From: Streptococcus sp. HMSC072G04
Lineage (GTDB): Bacteria; Bacillota; Bacilli; Lactobacillales; Streptococcaceae
Reading direction: 5' to 3'
Length of the DNA stretch: 64,000 nucleotides
Assembly (NCBI RefSeq): GCF_001813295.1
Contig: NZ_KV812007.1
Location: forward strand, 26,775 to 90,774
Shown: piece after piece, positions 56,913 to 64,000 of the stretch
How positions within the stretch are numbered: the first letter of the stretch is position 1
How the letters are laid out: each line of letters begins with the position of its first letter
Translations under genes and position numbers: made by a program
The notes under the pieces: generated by a model
What the model saw: the letters and a program-made list of their open reading frames with translations, nothing else
Told to the model about the DNA's origin: nothing
The model's database searches: none

Positions 56913-57095
56913 ATGGCTCAAATTAAAATTACTTTGACTAAGTCTCCAATCGGACGCATCCCGTCACAACGTAAAACTGTTGTAGCACTTGGACTTGGCA
57001 AATTGAACAGCTCTGTTATTAAAGAAGATAACCCAGCAGTACGTGGTATGATCACTGCTGTATCTCACTTGGTAACAGTTGAAGAAGTAAAATAA
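56913..57095 (+). CDS. rpmD: Ribosomal protein L30
   Basis: The product is 60 residues, starting [19 protein letters not shown], with [13 protein letters not shown]. Confidence 0.96.
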   Translation: MAQIKITLTKSPIGRIPSQRKTVVALGLGKLNSSVIKEDNPAVRGMITAVSHLVTVEEVK

Positions 57096-57116
57096 TCTAT
57101 TTAAAATAGAAACAAA

Positions 57117-57154
57117 GTTTTCAGGGGTATGAGAGGTTCTCATCCCCTAAAACT
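57117..57154 (+). other. Hairpin between rpmD and rplO
   Basis: AGTTTTCAGGGG-ATGAGA pairs with TCTCAT-CCCCTAAAACT with one bulged T and one mismatch. There is no T-run. It sits in a 145-base gap, long for the operon. Confidence 0.6.
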
Positions 57155-57240
57155 AAATATAAGTATAGGCGAGTTTGTAGTTAGGACACCTTTTCCTGAT
57201 TACATGCGTTAGCAATTTACAAAAGAGGAGAAAATAAATA

Positions 57241-57681
57241 ATGAAACTTCATGAATTACAACCTGCTACAGGTTCACGTAAAGTCCGCAACCGTGTTGGT
57301 CGTGGTACTTCATCTGGTAATGGTAAAACTTCTGGCCGTGGTCAAAAAGGTCAAAAAGCTCGTAGCGGTGGCGGTGTACGTCTTGGTTTTGAAGGTGGAC
57401 AAACTCCATTGTTCCGTCGTCTTCCAAAACGTGGATTTACAAACATCAACGCTAAAGAATATGCTATTGTGAACCTTGATCAATTGAACGCCTTTGAAGA
57501 TGGTGCTGAAGTAACTCCAGTAGTACTTGTAGAATCAGGAATTGTAAAAGCTGAAAAATCAGGTATCAAAATTCTTGGTAACGGAGAATTGACTAAGAAG
57601 TTGACTGTTAAAGCAGCTAAATTCTCTAAATCAGCTGAAGAAGCTATCACTGCTAAAGGTGGTTCAGTTGAAGTCATCTAA
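57241..57681 (+). CDS. rplO: Ribosomal protein L15
   Basis: The product is 146 residues, starting [21 protein letters not shown], rich in Gly and Lys ([15 protein letters not shown]). Precedes secY as in most bacteria. Confidence 0.97.
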   Translation: MKLHELQPATGSRKVRNRVGRGTSSGNGKTSGRGQKGQKARSGGGVRLGFEGGQTPLFRRLPKRGFTNINAKEYAIVNLDQLNAFEDGAEVTPVVLVESGIVKAEKSGIKILGNGELTKKLTVKAAKFSKSAEEAITAKGGSVEVI

Positions 57682-57693
57682 GTGAGGTGACCT

Positions 57694-59004
57694 ATGTTTT
57701 TTAAATTATTAAAAGATGCATTTAAGGTGAAACAAGTACGGTCGAAGATTTTGTTTACGATCTTCATCATTCTTGTTTTCCGCATTGGGACCACGATTAC
57801 AGTGCCTGGTGTAAATGCGAAAATTCTGAACAACCTTCAAGATGTGTCCTTCTTGAACATGCTCAGTTTGGTTTCTGGGAATGCCATGAGGAACTTCTCA
57901 GTTTTCGCATTAGGGGTTAGCCCATACATTACAGCTTCGATCGTCGTGCAACTTTTACAAATGGATCTGTTACCTAAGTTTGTTGAATGGGGCAAACAAG
58001 GGGAAGTTGGTCGAAGAAAGCTCAACCAAGCAACACGCTATATTTCTTTGGTTCTAGCCTTTGTTCAATCCATCGGGATTACAGCAACCTTCCACACTTT
58101 GTCTCAGGCGAAATTAGTCGCAACTCCAAATACCAAAACCTATCTATTAATCGGTGCGATTCTGACGACCGGTTCCATGATTGTGACTTGGCTTGGAGAA
58201 CAAATCACAGATAAAGGCTACGGTAATGGTGTTTCAATGATTATCTTTGCGGGGATTGTATCATCAATTCCTGAGATGATTAAAGAAATCTATGAAAATG
58301 CATTTGTGAACGTTCGTTCTGGTCAAATGACCAATTCCCTCATTTTTGTTGGGGTATTAATCCTTGCTGTCTTGGTTATTGTTTACTTTACAACCTTTGT
58401 AGAGCAAGCACAATACAAGATTCCAATCCAATATACAAAGATTGCACAAGGAGCTCCATCAAGTTCTTACCTTCCTTTGAAAGTAAACCCAGCAGGAGTT
58501 ATTCCTGTCATCTTCGCTAGTTCGATTACAGCAGCGCCTGCTGCGATTTTCCAAGTGATTAGCGCTATGGGTTACAATGCAGGATGGGTGAAAACAGCTC
58601 AAGCTATGTTGGCTACAAACACACCAACTGGTGTGGCAATGTATGCCTTATTGATCATTCTCTTCACCTTCTTCTACACGTTTGTTCAGATAAATCCTGA
58701 AAAAACGGCAGAAAACCTTCAAAAGAGTGGTGCCTATATCCCAGGCGTTCGCCCTGGTAAGGGGACAGAAGAGTTTATGTCTCGTTTGCTACGTCGTTTA
58801 GCAAGTGTCGGATCAGTATTCCTTGGCTTTATTACCATCATTCCAATCCTGGCTCGAGATTTATTTGGTTTGACAGATGCAGTTGCTCTTGGAGGAACTA
58901 GTTTGTTAATCATTATTTCAACAGGTATTGAGGGAATGAAACAATTAGAAGGCTACTTATTAAAACGTAAGTATGTCGGATTTATGGACACAACAACAGA
59001 ATAG
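57694..59004 (+). CDS. secY: Protein translocase subunit SecY
   Basis: The product is 436 residues with ten expected membrane helices. Family marks include RIGTTITVPGVN, ALGVSPYITASIVVQLLQMDLLP and YKIPIQYTK. It forms the translocation channel with SecE and SecG. No accessory SecY2 features are seen. Start is 12 bases after rplO. Confidence 0.97.
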   Translation: MFFKLLKDAFKVKQVRSKILFTIFIILVFRIGTTITVPGVNAKILNNLQDVSFLNMLSLVSGNAMRNFSVFALGVSPYITASIVVQLLQMDLLPKFVEWGKQGEVGRRKLNQATRYISLVLAFVQSIGITATFHTLSQAKLVATPNTKTYLLIGAILTTGSMIVTWLGEQITDKGYGNGVSMIIFAGIVSSIPEMIKEIYENAFVNVRSGQMTNSLIFVGVLILAVLVIVYFTTFVEQAQYKIPIQYTKIAQGAPSSSYLPLKVNPAGVIPVIFASSITAAPAAIFQVISAMGYNAGWVKTAQAMLATNTPTGVAMYALLIILFTFFYTFVQINPEKTAENLQKSGAYIPGVRPGKGTEEFMSRLLRRLASVGSVFLGFITIIPILARDLFGLTDAVALGGTSLLIIISTGIEGMKQLEGYLLKRKYVGFMDTTTE

Positions 59005-59008
59005 AATA

Positions 59009-59028
59009 AGGTTGACTTTGTCAGCCTT
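59009..59028 (+). terminator. Possible terminator after secY
   Basis: AAGGTTGAC-TTT-GTCAGCCTT (one G-U pair) is followed by CTATTTTGTTTTT. It may attenuate transcription into adk. Confidence 0.5.
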
Positions 59029-59030
59029 CT

Positions 59031-59086
59031 ATTTTGTTTTTAAATGGAAATAGGAATTCGCTCCTGCTTCCATTTAAAAACAAAAT
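59031..59086. repeat. 19-bp perfect inverted repeat between secY and adk
   Basis: Positions 59031-59049 are exactly complementary to 59068-59086, with an inner AGGA/TCCT pair. The stem is too AT-rich and long for an ordinary terminator of this genome, and AAATAAGGAG, the adk ribosome binding site, begins right at its end. It might control adk translation or stop transcription. Confidence 0.7.
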
Positions 59087-59100
59087 AAGGAGAATTCATC

Positions 59101-59757
59101 ATGAATCTTTTAATTATGGGGTTGCCTGGAGCAGGTAAAGGAACTCAAGCAGCTAAAATCGTTGAAGAGTTTCACGTAGCGCACATCTCCACTGGAGATA
59201 TGTTCCGCGCAGCGATGGCTAACCAAACTGAAATGGGTGTGCTTGCAAAATCATACATTGATAAAGGTGAGTTGGTGCCAGATGAAGTAACCAATGGAAT
59301 TGTGAAAGAACGCCTTGCTCAAGATGATATTAAAGAAACAGGTTTCCTTTTGGATGGCTATCCACGTACAATTGAACAAGCTCATGCCTTGGATCAAACT
59401 TTGTCAGATCTTGGTATAACATTAGAAGGTGTTATCAACATTGAAGTTAACCCAGAAAGCTTGTTAGAGCGTTTGAGTGGTCGTTTCATCTGCCGTACTT
59501 GTGGCGCAACTTACCACAAAGTATTTAATCCTACAAAAGTTGAAGGAACTTGTGATAACTGTCAAGGTCATGATTTCTACCAACGTGAAGATGACAAACC
59601 AGAAACGGTTAAACGTCGTTTGGACGTCAATATTGCACAAGGAGAACCAATCATTGAATTTTATCGTTCAAAAGGACTCGTACATGACATCCAAGGGAAT
59701 CAAGATATCAATGATGTATTTTCAGACATTGAAAAAGTCTTGTCAAATTTGAAATAA
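59101..59757 (+). CDS. adk: Adenylate kinase
   Basis: The product is 218 residues. [12 protein letters not shown] is the P-loop, DGYPRT and the LID domain follow. The LID holds CRTCGATYH and CDNCQG, the four-cysteine zinc site of Gram-positive enzymes. Converts AMP and ATP to ADP. Confidence 0.97.
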   Translation: MNLLIMGLPGAGKGTQAAKIVEEFHVAHISTGDMFRAAMANQTEMGVLAKSYIDKGELVPDEVTNGIVKERLAQDDIKETGFLLDGYPRTIEQAHALDQTLSDLGITLEGVINIEVNPESLLERLSGRFICRTCGATYHKVFNPTKVEGTCDNCQGHDFYQREDDKPETVKRRLDVNIAQGEPIIEFYRSKGLVHDIQGNQDINDVFSDIEKVLSNLK

Positions 59758-59873
59758 AAGCGTTTTTCATGCTTGCAATATTGGACAACTAGTGTTACAA
59801 TTAGTTAGTCTGACTTATAATTGTTACCTCTGTGCTCAGAGGAATGAATCGAAATTTATGGAGGTACTTTTGC

Positions 59874-60092
59874 GTGGCAAAAGACGATGTGATTGAAGTA
59901 GAAGGCAAAGTAGTCGATACAATGCCGAATGCTATGTTTACGGTTGAACTTGAAAATGGACATCAGATTTTAGCAACAGTTTCTGGTAAAATTCGTAAAA
60001 ACTATATTCGTATTTTAGCGGGAGATCGTGTTACAGTGGAGATGAGTCCGTACGATTTGACACGTGGACGTATCACATACCGCTTTAAATAA
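59874..60092 (+). CDS. infA: Translation initiation factor IF-1
   Basis: The product is 72 residues from the GTG at 59874, preceded by GGAGGT; family proteins begin [10 protein letters not shown]. The OB fold is complete ([34 protein letters not shown]). Confidence 0.95.
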
Positions 60093-60115
60093 TCGAAAAA
60101 CTTGGAGGGATAAAA

Positions 60116-60232
60116 ATGAAAGTAAGACCATCGGTCAAACCAATTTGCGAATACTGTAAAGTAATTCGTCGTAATGGTCGTGTTATGGTAATTTGCCCAG
60201 CAAATCCAAAACACAAACAACGTCAAGGATAA
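60116..60232 (+). CDS. rpmJ: Ribosomal protein L36
   Basis: The product is 38 residues, starting [15 protein letters not shown] and ending [13 protein letters not shown], with the CxxC/C/H zinc ligands (Cys11, Cys14, Cys27, His33). Lies 23 bases after infA, after GGAGGG. Confidence 0.95.
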
Positions 60233-60249
60233 GATAGAAAGGAGAAAAC

Positions 60250-60615
60250 ATGGCTCGTATTGCTGGAGTTGACATTCCAAATGACAAACGTGTAGTAATT
60301 TCATTGACTTATGTGTACGGTATCGGACTTCCAACATCTAAGAAAATCCTTGCTGCTGCAGGCGTTTCTGAAGATATTCGTGTTCGCGATCTTACACCAG
60401 ATCAAGAAGATGCTATCCGTCGTGAAGTTGACGCAATCAAAGTTGAAGGTGACCTTCGTCGTGAAGTAAACTTGAACATCAAACGCTTGATGGAAATCGG
60501 TTCATACCGTGGTATCCGTCACCGTCGTGGACTTCCAGTTCGTGGACAAAACACTAAAAACAATGCTCGCACTCGTAAAGGTAAAGCTGTTGCGATTGCA
60601 GGTAAGAAAAAATAA
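60250..60615 (+). CDS. rpsM: Ribosomal protein S13
   Basis: The product is 121 residues, starting [21 protein letters not shown], ending in the basic tail [15 protein letters not shown] that reaches the P site. Confidence 0.97.
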   Translation: MARIAGVDIPNDKRVVISLTYVYGIGLPTSKKILAAAGVSEDIRVRDLTPDQEDAIRREVDAIKVEGDLRREVNLNIKRLMEIGSYRGIRHRRGLPVRGQNTKNNARTRKGKAVAIAGKKK

Positions 60616-60638
60616 AATAAAATAAGGAGGTAAAAATC

Positions 60639-61022
60639 TTGGCTAAACCAACACGTAAACGTCGTGTGAAAAAGAATATCGAATCTGGTATTGCTCATAT
60701 TCACGCTACATTTAACAACACAATTGTTATGATTACTGATGTGCATGGTAACGCAATCGCTTGGTCATCTGCAGGTGCACTTGGATTTAAAGGTTCTCGT
60801 AAATCTACACCATTTGCTGCTCAAATGGCATCAGAAGCTGCTGCAAAAGCTGCTCAAGAACACGGACTTAAATCTGTTGAAGTAACTGTTAAAGGTCCTG
60901 GTTCAGGTCGTGAGTCTGCTATTCGTGCACTTGCTGCTGCTGGTCTTGAAGTAACTGCAATCCGCGATGTAACTCCTGTACCACACAATGGTGCTCGTCC
61001 TCCAAAACGTCGCCGTGTATAA
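60639..61022 (+). CDS. rpsK: Ribosomal protein S11
   Basis: The product is 127 residues with TTG start after [22 protein letters not shown], and [13 protein letters not shown] at the end. Confidence 0.97.
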   Translation: MAKPTRKRRVKKNIESGIAHIHATFNNTIVMITDVHGNAIAWSSAGALGFKGSRKSTPFAAQMASEAAAKAAQEHGLKSVEVTVKGPGSGRESAIRALAAAGLEVTAIRDVTPVPHNGARPPKRRRV

Positions 61023-61067
61023 TCATCAACAATTACACAGCTTTTCGTTTAAGAGGGAGTATAGCAA

Positions 61068-62006
61068 ATGATTGAGTTTGAAAAACCAAATATAACAAAA
61101 ATTGATGAAAACAAAGATTATGGCGTGTTTGTCGTAGAACCACTTGAACGTGGCTATGGTACAACACTTGGAAACTCACTTCGTCGTGTACTTCTGGCTT
61201 CACTTCCAGGTGCAGCTGTCACTTCAATCAACATTGAAGGTGTACTCCACGAATTTGATACCGTTCCAGGAGTCCGTGAAGACGTTATGCAAATTATTCT
61301 TAACGTTAAAGGAATCGCCGTTAAATCTTACGTCCAAGACGAAAAGATTATTGAACTTGATGTAGAAGGACCTGCAGAAGTAACTGCTGGAGATATTCTT
61401 ACTGATAGTGACATCGAAATTGTAAACCCTGATCATTATCTATTTACAATCGGAGAAGGAGCATCTTTGAAAGCAACGCTTACTGTAAACAGTGGACGTG
61501 GCTATGTTCCAGCTGATCAAAACAAAAAAGATGATGCACCAGTGGGAACACTTGCTGTAGATTCAATCTATACGCCAGTGACTAAAGTCAATTACCAAGT
61601 TGAACCAGCACGCGTTGGTAGCAACGATGGCTTTGACAAGCTAACCCTTGAAATTTTGACAAATGGGACAATCATTCCAGAAGATGCCTTAGGTTTGTCT
61701 GCTCGTATTTTGACAGAACACCTAAATCTATTCACAAACTTAACTGAAATTGCTATTGCAACAGATGTTATGAAGGAAGTGGATACAACTTCTGATGATC
61801 GCATTTTAGAACGTACGATCGAAGAATTAGATCTTTCAGTTCGTTCATATAACTGTTTGAAACGTGCTGGCATTAATACTGTTTACGATTTGACTGAAAA
61901 ATCAGAAGCAGAAATGATGAAAGTTCGTAACTTGGGACGTAAGAGTCTTGAAGAAGTTAAAATCAAACTTGCCGACTTAGGCCTTGGGTTAAAAAACGAT
62001 AAATAG
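61068..62006 (+). CDS. rpoA: RNA polymerase alpha subunit
   Basis: The product is 312 residues. The N-terminal domain has [20 protein letters not shown]; the C-terminal domain (about 245-312) has [25 protein letters not shown] and [15 protein letters not shown], binding UP elements and activators. Standard length for streptococci. Confidence 0.97.
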   Translation: MIEFEKPNITKIDENKDYGVFVVEPLERGYGTTLGNSLRRVLLASLPGAAVTSINIEGVLHEFDTVPGVREDVMQIILNVKGIAVKSYVQDEKIIELDVEGPAEVTAGDILTDSDIEIVNPDHYLFTIGEGASLKATLTVNSGRGYVPADQNKKDDAPVGTLAVDSIYTPVTKVNYQVEPARVGSNDGFDKLTLEILTNGTIIPEDALGLSARILTEHLNLFTNLTEIAIATDVMKEVDTTSDDRILERTIEELDLSVRSYNCLKRAGINTVYDLTEKSEAEMMKVRNLGRKSLEEVKIKLADLGLGLKNDK

Positions 62007-62017
62007 AGGAGGAATAC

Positions 62018-62404
62018 ATGGCTTACCGTAAACTAGGACGCACTAGCTCACAACGTAAAGCGATGCTTCGCGATTTGACAACAGATCTTATCATCAATGA
62101 AGCAATTGTAACAACTGAAGCACGTGCGAAAGAAATCCGTAAATCAGTTGAAAAAATGATTACTTTGGGTAAACGTGGTGATTTGCATGCACGTCGTCAA
62201 GCTGCTGCATTCGTACGTAACGAAGTTGCATCACAAAACTTTGATGAAGAAACAGGTAAATACTCAGAAACAACTGCACTTCAAAAATTGTTCTCTGAAT
62301 TAGCACCTCGTTATGCTGAGCGCAATGGTGGATATACTCGTATCCTTAAAACTGAACCACGTCGTGGTGATGCTGCGCCAATGGCTATCATCGAATTGGT
62401 ATAA
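62018..62404 (+). CDS. rplQ: Ribosomal protein L17
   Basis: The product is 128 residues, starting [20 protein letters not shown], with [20 protein letters not shown]. Last gene of the superoperon. Confidence 0.97.
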   Translation: MAYRKLGRTSSQRKAMLRDLTTDLIINEAIVTTEARAKEIRKSVEKMITLGKRGDLHARRQAAAFVRNEVASQNFDEETGKYSETTALQKLFSELAPRYAERNGGYTRILKTEPRRGDAAPMAIIELV

Positions 62405-62471
62405 TATCATCAATTTTGTTGAGTGTTATGATGATGGAATACGCTGTTATTCTTAGTCTAGCTCTGGTCTA

Positions 62472-62494
62472 CCGCTGGGGATTTTCCCCAGCGG
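62472..62494 (+). other. GC-rich hairpin downstream of rplQ
   Basis: CCGCTGGGG-ATTTT-CCCCAGCGG, perfect nine-pair stem without T-run; GAGTGTT and AACACTC outside may extend it. Confidence 0.6.
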
Positions 62495-62523
62495 GAACAC
62501 TCATCATATTGAATGAATGGTAG

Positions 62524-62582
62524 ACGCTTGTTTACGAAATTGCTTTAATTTAAAACAATTTCGTAAGCAGGCGTTTTGTCTT
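62524..62582. terminator. Long terminator-like inverted repeat after the alpha operon
   Basis: ACGCTTGTTTACGAAATTG (62524-62542) pairs with CAATTTCGTAAGCAGGCGT (62556-62574) with one mismatch, followed by TTTTGTC. It ends the ribosomal operon. Confidence 0.65.
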
Positions 62583-62658
62583 GCTTTTCATGAGTAGTCG
62601 AGAATAGCAAAAAATGATATAATGGAACCCATATCTCCAATAGAAGAAAAAGGATTCA

Positions 62659-63930
62659 ATGACAAAACAACAGGCAATTAAATTACTAAAAGAGAAGTAC
62701 CTTAGTAATATGAAAGAGGATTCGGAACTCTTTGTCGGAGTTGAATTAGAGTTTCCGATTGTAGAAACAAATGGAAACAAAACAAATATAGAGGTGACGA
62801 AAAATCTTTTTCGAACCTTAGCCAACTTATCAGACTTTGAAGTCGAAAAAAGGGATGACGATCAAAATCCAATTCAATTAGTTCACTGCTCTTCTAAAGA
62901 TCGTATTCTATTCGAGTTGAGTTACAATACAATTGAATTTGCATTTGAGAGAGCTCGTTCTATAAATGAGGTGGCCAAACGTTTTGAGGACTATTTGAAG
63001 ATCATTCAACCGATTTTACAAGAAAATAATCACGAAATTCAAGGGCACGGAATCCATCCTCTGTGGAAAGAAAATGATAATAGCCCAGTGAAAATCGAAC
63101 GATACAAGATGTTAATGGCTTTCCTTGCAATGAATGGTACAGGGATGAAGACACACTCCTATCCTTCGTACGGAGCATTTATATGCGGAAACCAGGTTCA
63201 ATTGGATGTAAGGCGCGATAACTATCTTCGCATCATTAATGCATTTAATAAAATTGAAGCAGCAAAAGCATATTTGTTTTCTAACTCAGAATTTTCAACA
63301 GAAGCTTGGAATACAAAAATTGCTAGAGATATTTTCTGGGAAGAATCCTTACATGGTTATTATAAGGAAAATGTAGGGATTTATCCTAAGGACTACAAAA
63401 GCGAAGAAGAGTTTTTTAATAATCTCGCTAGAACGGCAATTTTTACGGCAACTAGAGAGGGGAAATCTTATTATTTTAAACCAATTCGAGTGGAAGATTA
63501 TCTAGATCAAAAAGAAATTACAGCCTATACGGCTGATGGAAATGAGAAGATCATTAACCCAGTAAAAGAAGATCTAAAACAACATCGAACTTACCAATTT
63601 CAAGATTTAACTGCTCGTGGGACTGTGGAATTTAGAAGTGTTTGTACACAACCGTTAGAAACAACCTTTGCCCCGATAGCCTTTGAGTTGGGCTTGTTTG
63701 TAGAATTAGAAAAACTAGAAGACTATTTAGAAGATTCTTCATTCATTAAAAATGAAGAACAGGACTATCGAAAACTTAGAAAGAAATATTCAAAGAAAAT
63801 TCTAAGTAAAGAAGAAAAAGAAGCGATACAATCCTTTTCAAAAAATCTTCTAGACATAGCTAGAGCAGGATTAATTAAAAGAGGGTATGGAGAAGAAAAA
63901 TTTCTCATCATTAACAAAGAACGGGGCTAA
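62659..63930 (+). CDS. Glutamate-cysteine ligase family protein
   Basis: The product is 423 residues. GVELEFPIVE near residues 27-36 is the carboxylate-amine ligase start with the metal glutamates; HGIHPLWKENDNSPVKIERYKM, TGMKTHSYPSYGAF and ARGTVEFRSVCTQPL are GCS-like blocks. These enzymes join glutamate and cysteine, the first step to glutathione, but this one is not the fused GshAB of other streptococci, and its substrate could differ. A TATAAT-containing sequence lies about 40 bases upstream. Confidence 0.75.
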   Translation: MTKQQAIKLLKEKYLSNMKEDSELFVGVELEFPIVETNGNKTNIEVTKNLFRTLANLSDFEVEKRDDDQNPIQLVHCSSKDRILFELSYNTIEFAFERARSINEVAKRFEDYLKIIQPILQENNHEIQGHGIHPLWKENDNSPVKIERYKMLMAFLAMNGTGMKTHSYPSYGAFICGNQVQLDVRRDNYLRIINAFNKIEAAKAYLFSNSEFSTEAWNTKIARDIFWEESLHGYYKENVGIYPKDYKSEEEFFNNLARTAIFTATREGKSYYFKPIRVEDYLDQKEITAYTADGNEKIINPVKEDLKQHRTYQFQDLTARGTVEFRSVCTQPLETTFAPIAFELGLFVELEKLEDYLEDSSFIKNEEQDYRKLRKKYSKKILSKEEKEAIQSFSKNLLDIARAGLIKRGYGEEKFLIINKERG

Positions 63931-63935
63931 TGGGA

Positions 63936-63959
63936 AAGCCTTATTACAGGCTTTTTTTC
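63936..63959 (+). terminator. Terminator after the ligase-like gene
   Basis: AAAGCC-TTATTACA-GGCTTT with a run of T's. Confidence 0.75.
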
Positions 63960-64000
63960 ATAACTTCAAAAAAACTTTAAAAAAAATAAAATTTTTTGAA

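Overview
This window is a chromosomal stretch of a Streptococcus, most likely a viridans (mitis/sanguinis-type) species. The basis is the complete S10-spc-alpha ribosomal protein operon (rpsJ to rplQ) with secY, adk, infA and rpmJ embedded, a T-box-controlled trp operon, a PyrR-type attenuator before uraA, the rpmF-rpmG pair, and a candidate CiaR-dependent small RNA (csRNA) typical of streptococci. The species is not resolved from sequence alone.

Positions 1 to about 22,640 form an AT-rich accessory region. It begins with a hybrid IS30/IS630 transposase remnant. Next is a lactococcin 972-type bacteriocin locus: a PlcR/Rgg-like regulator, a 45-residue candidate signalling peptide, the bacteriocin, its DUF1430 membrane protein and its ABC ATPase. 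After gene remnants and a tyrosine recombinase comes a defence block. It holds a type I Thoeris pair (TIR and SIR2-SLOG genes, convergent, with the same 30-bp sequence inverted at both 5' ends), the PezAT toxin-antitoxin pair, and a Gabija-like OLD nuclease plus UvrD-like helicase pair followed by an unrecognised gene. A 3.3-kb cassette bounded by 156-bp direct repeats carries a MerR regulator, a thiolase remnant, a short-chain dehydrogenase, a Fic toxin-antitoxin pair and an unknown gene. A three-gene ABC-2 exporter preceded by a 67-residue protein closes the region, which ends at the 3' end of rpmG, a plausible integration site.

Positions 22,640 to 47,500 are housekeeping chromosome: rpmG-rpmF, ilvD, uraA, a frameshifted sufT-like gene, hisS, thrC, a MATE exporter, a HAD phosphatase, a candidate csRNA, marR with a DUF1304 protein, the trp operon trpE-G/D-C-F-B-A (TrpG and TrpD fused into one frame), an alpha-L-fucosidase, polA (apparently leaderless), a CoA-binding protein, a DUF975 protein and tgt.

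Positions 47,760 to 62,600 are the ribosomal protein, SecY, adenylate kinase, IF-1 and RNA polymerase alpha superoperon, in standard order, with several strong hairpins between genes. A glutamate-cysteine ligase-like gene ends the window. No tRNA, rRNA or CRISPR array was seen.
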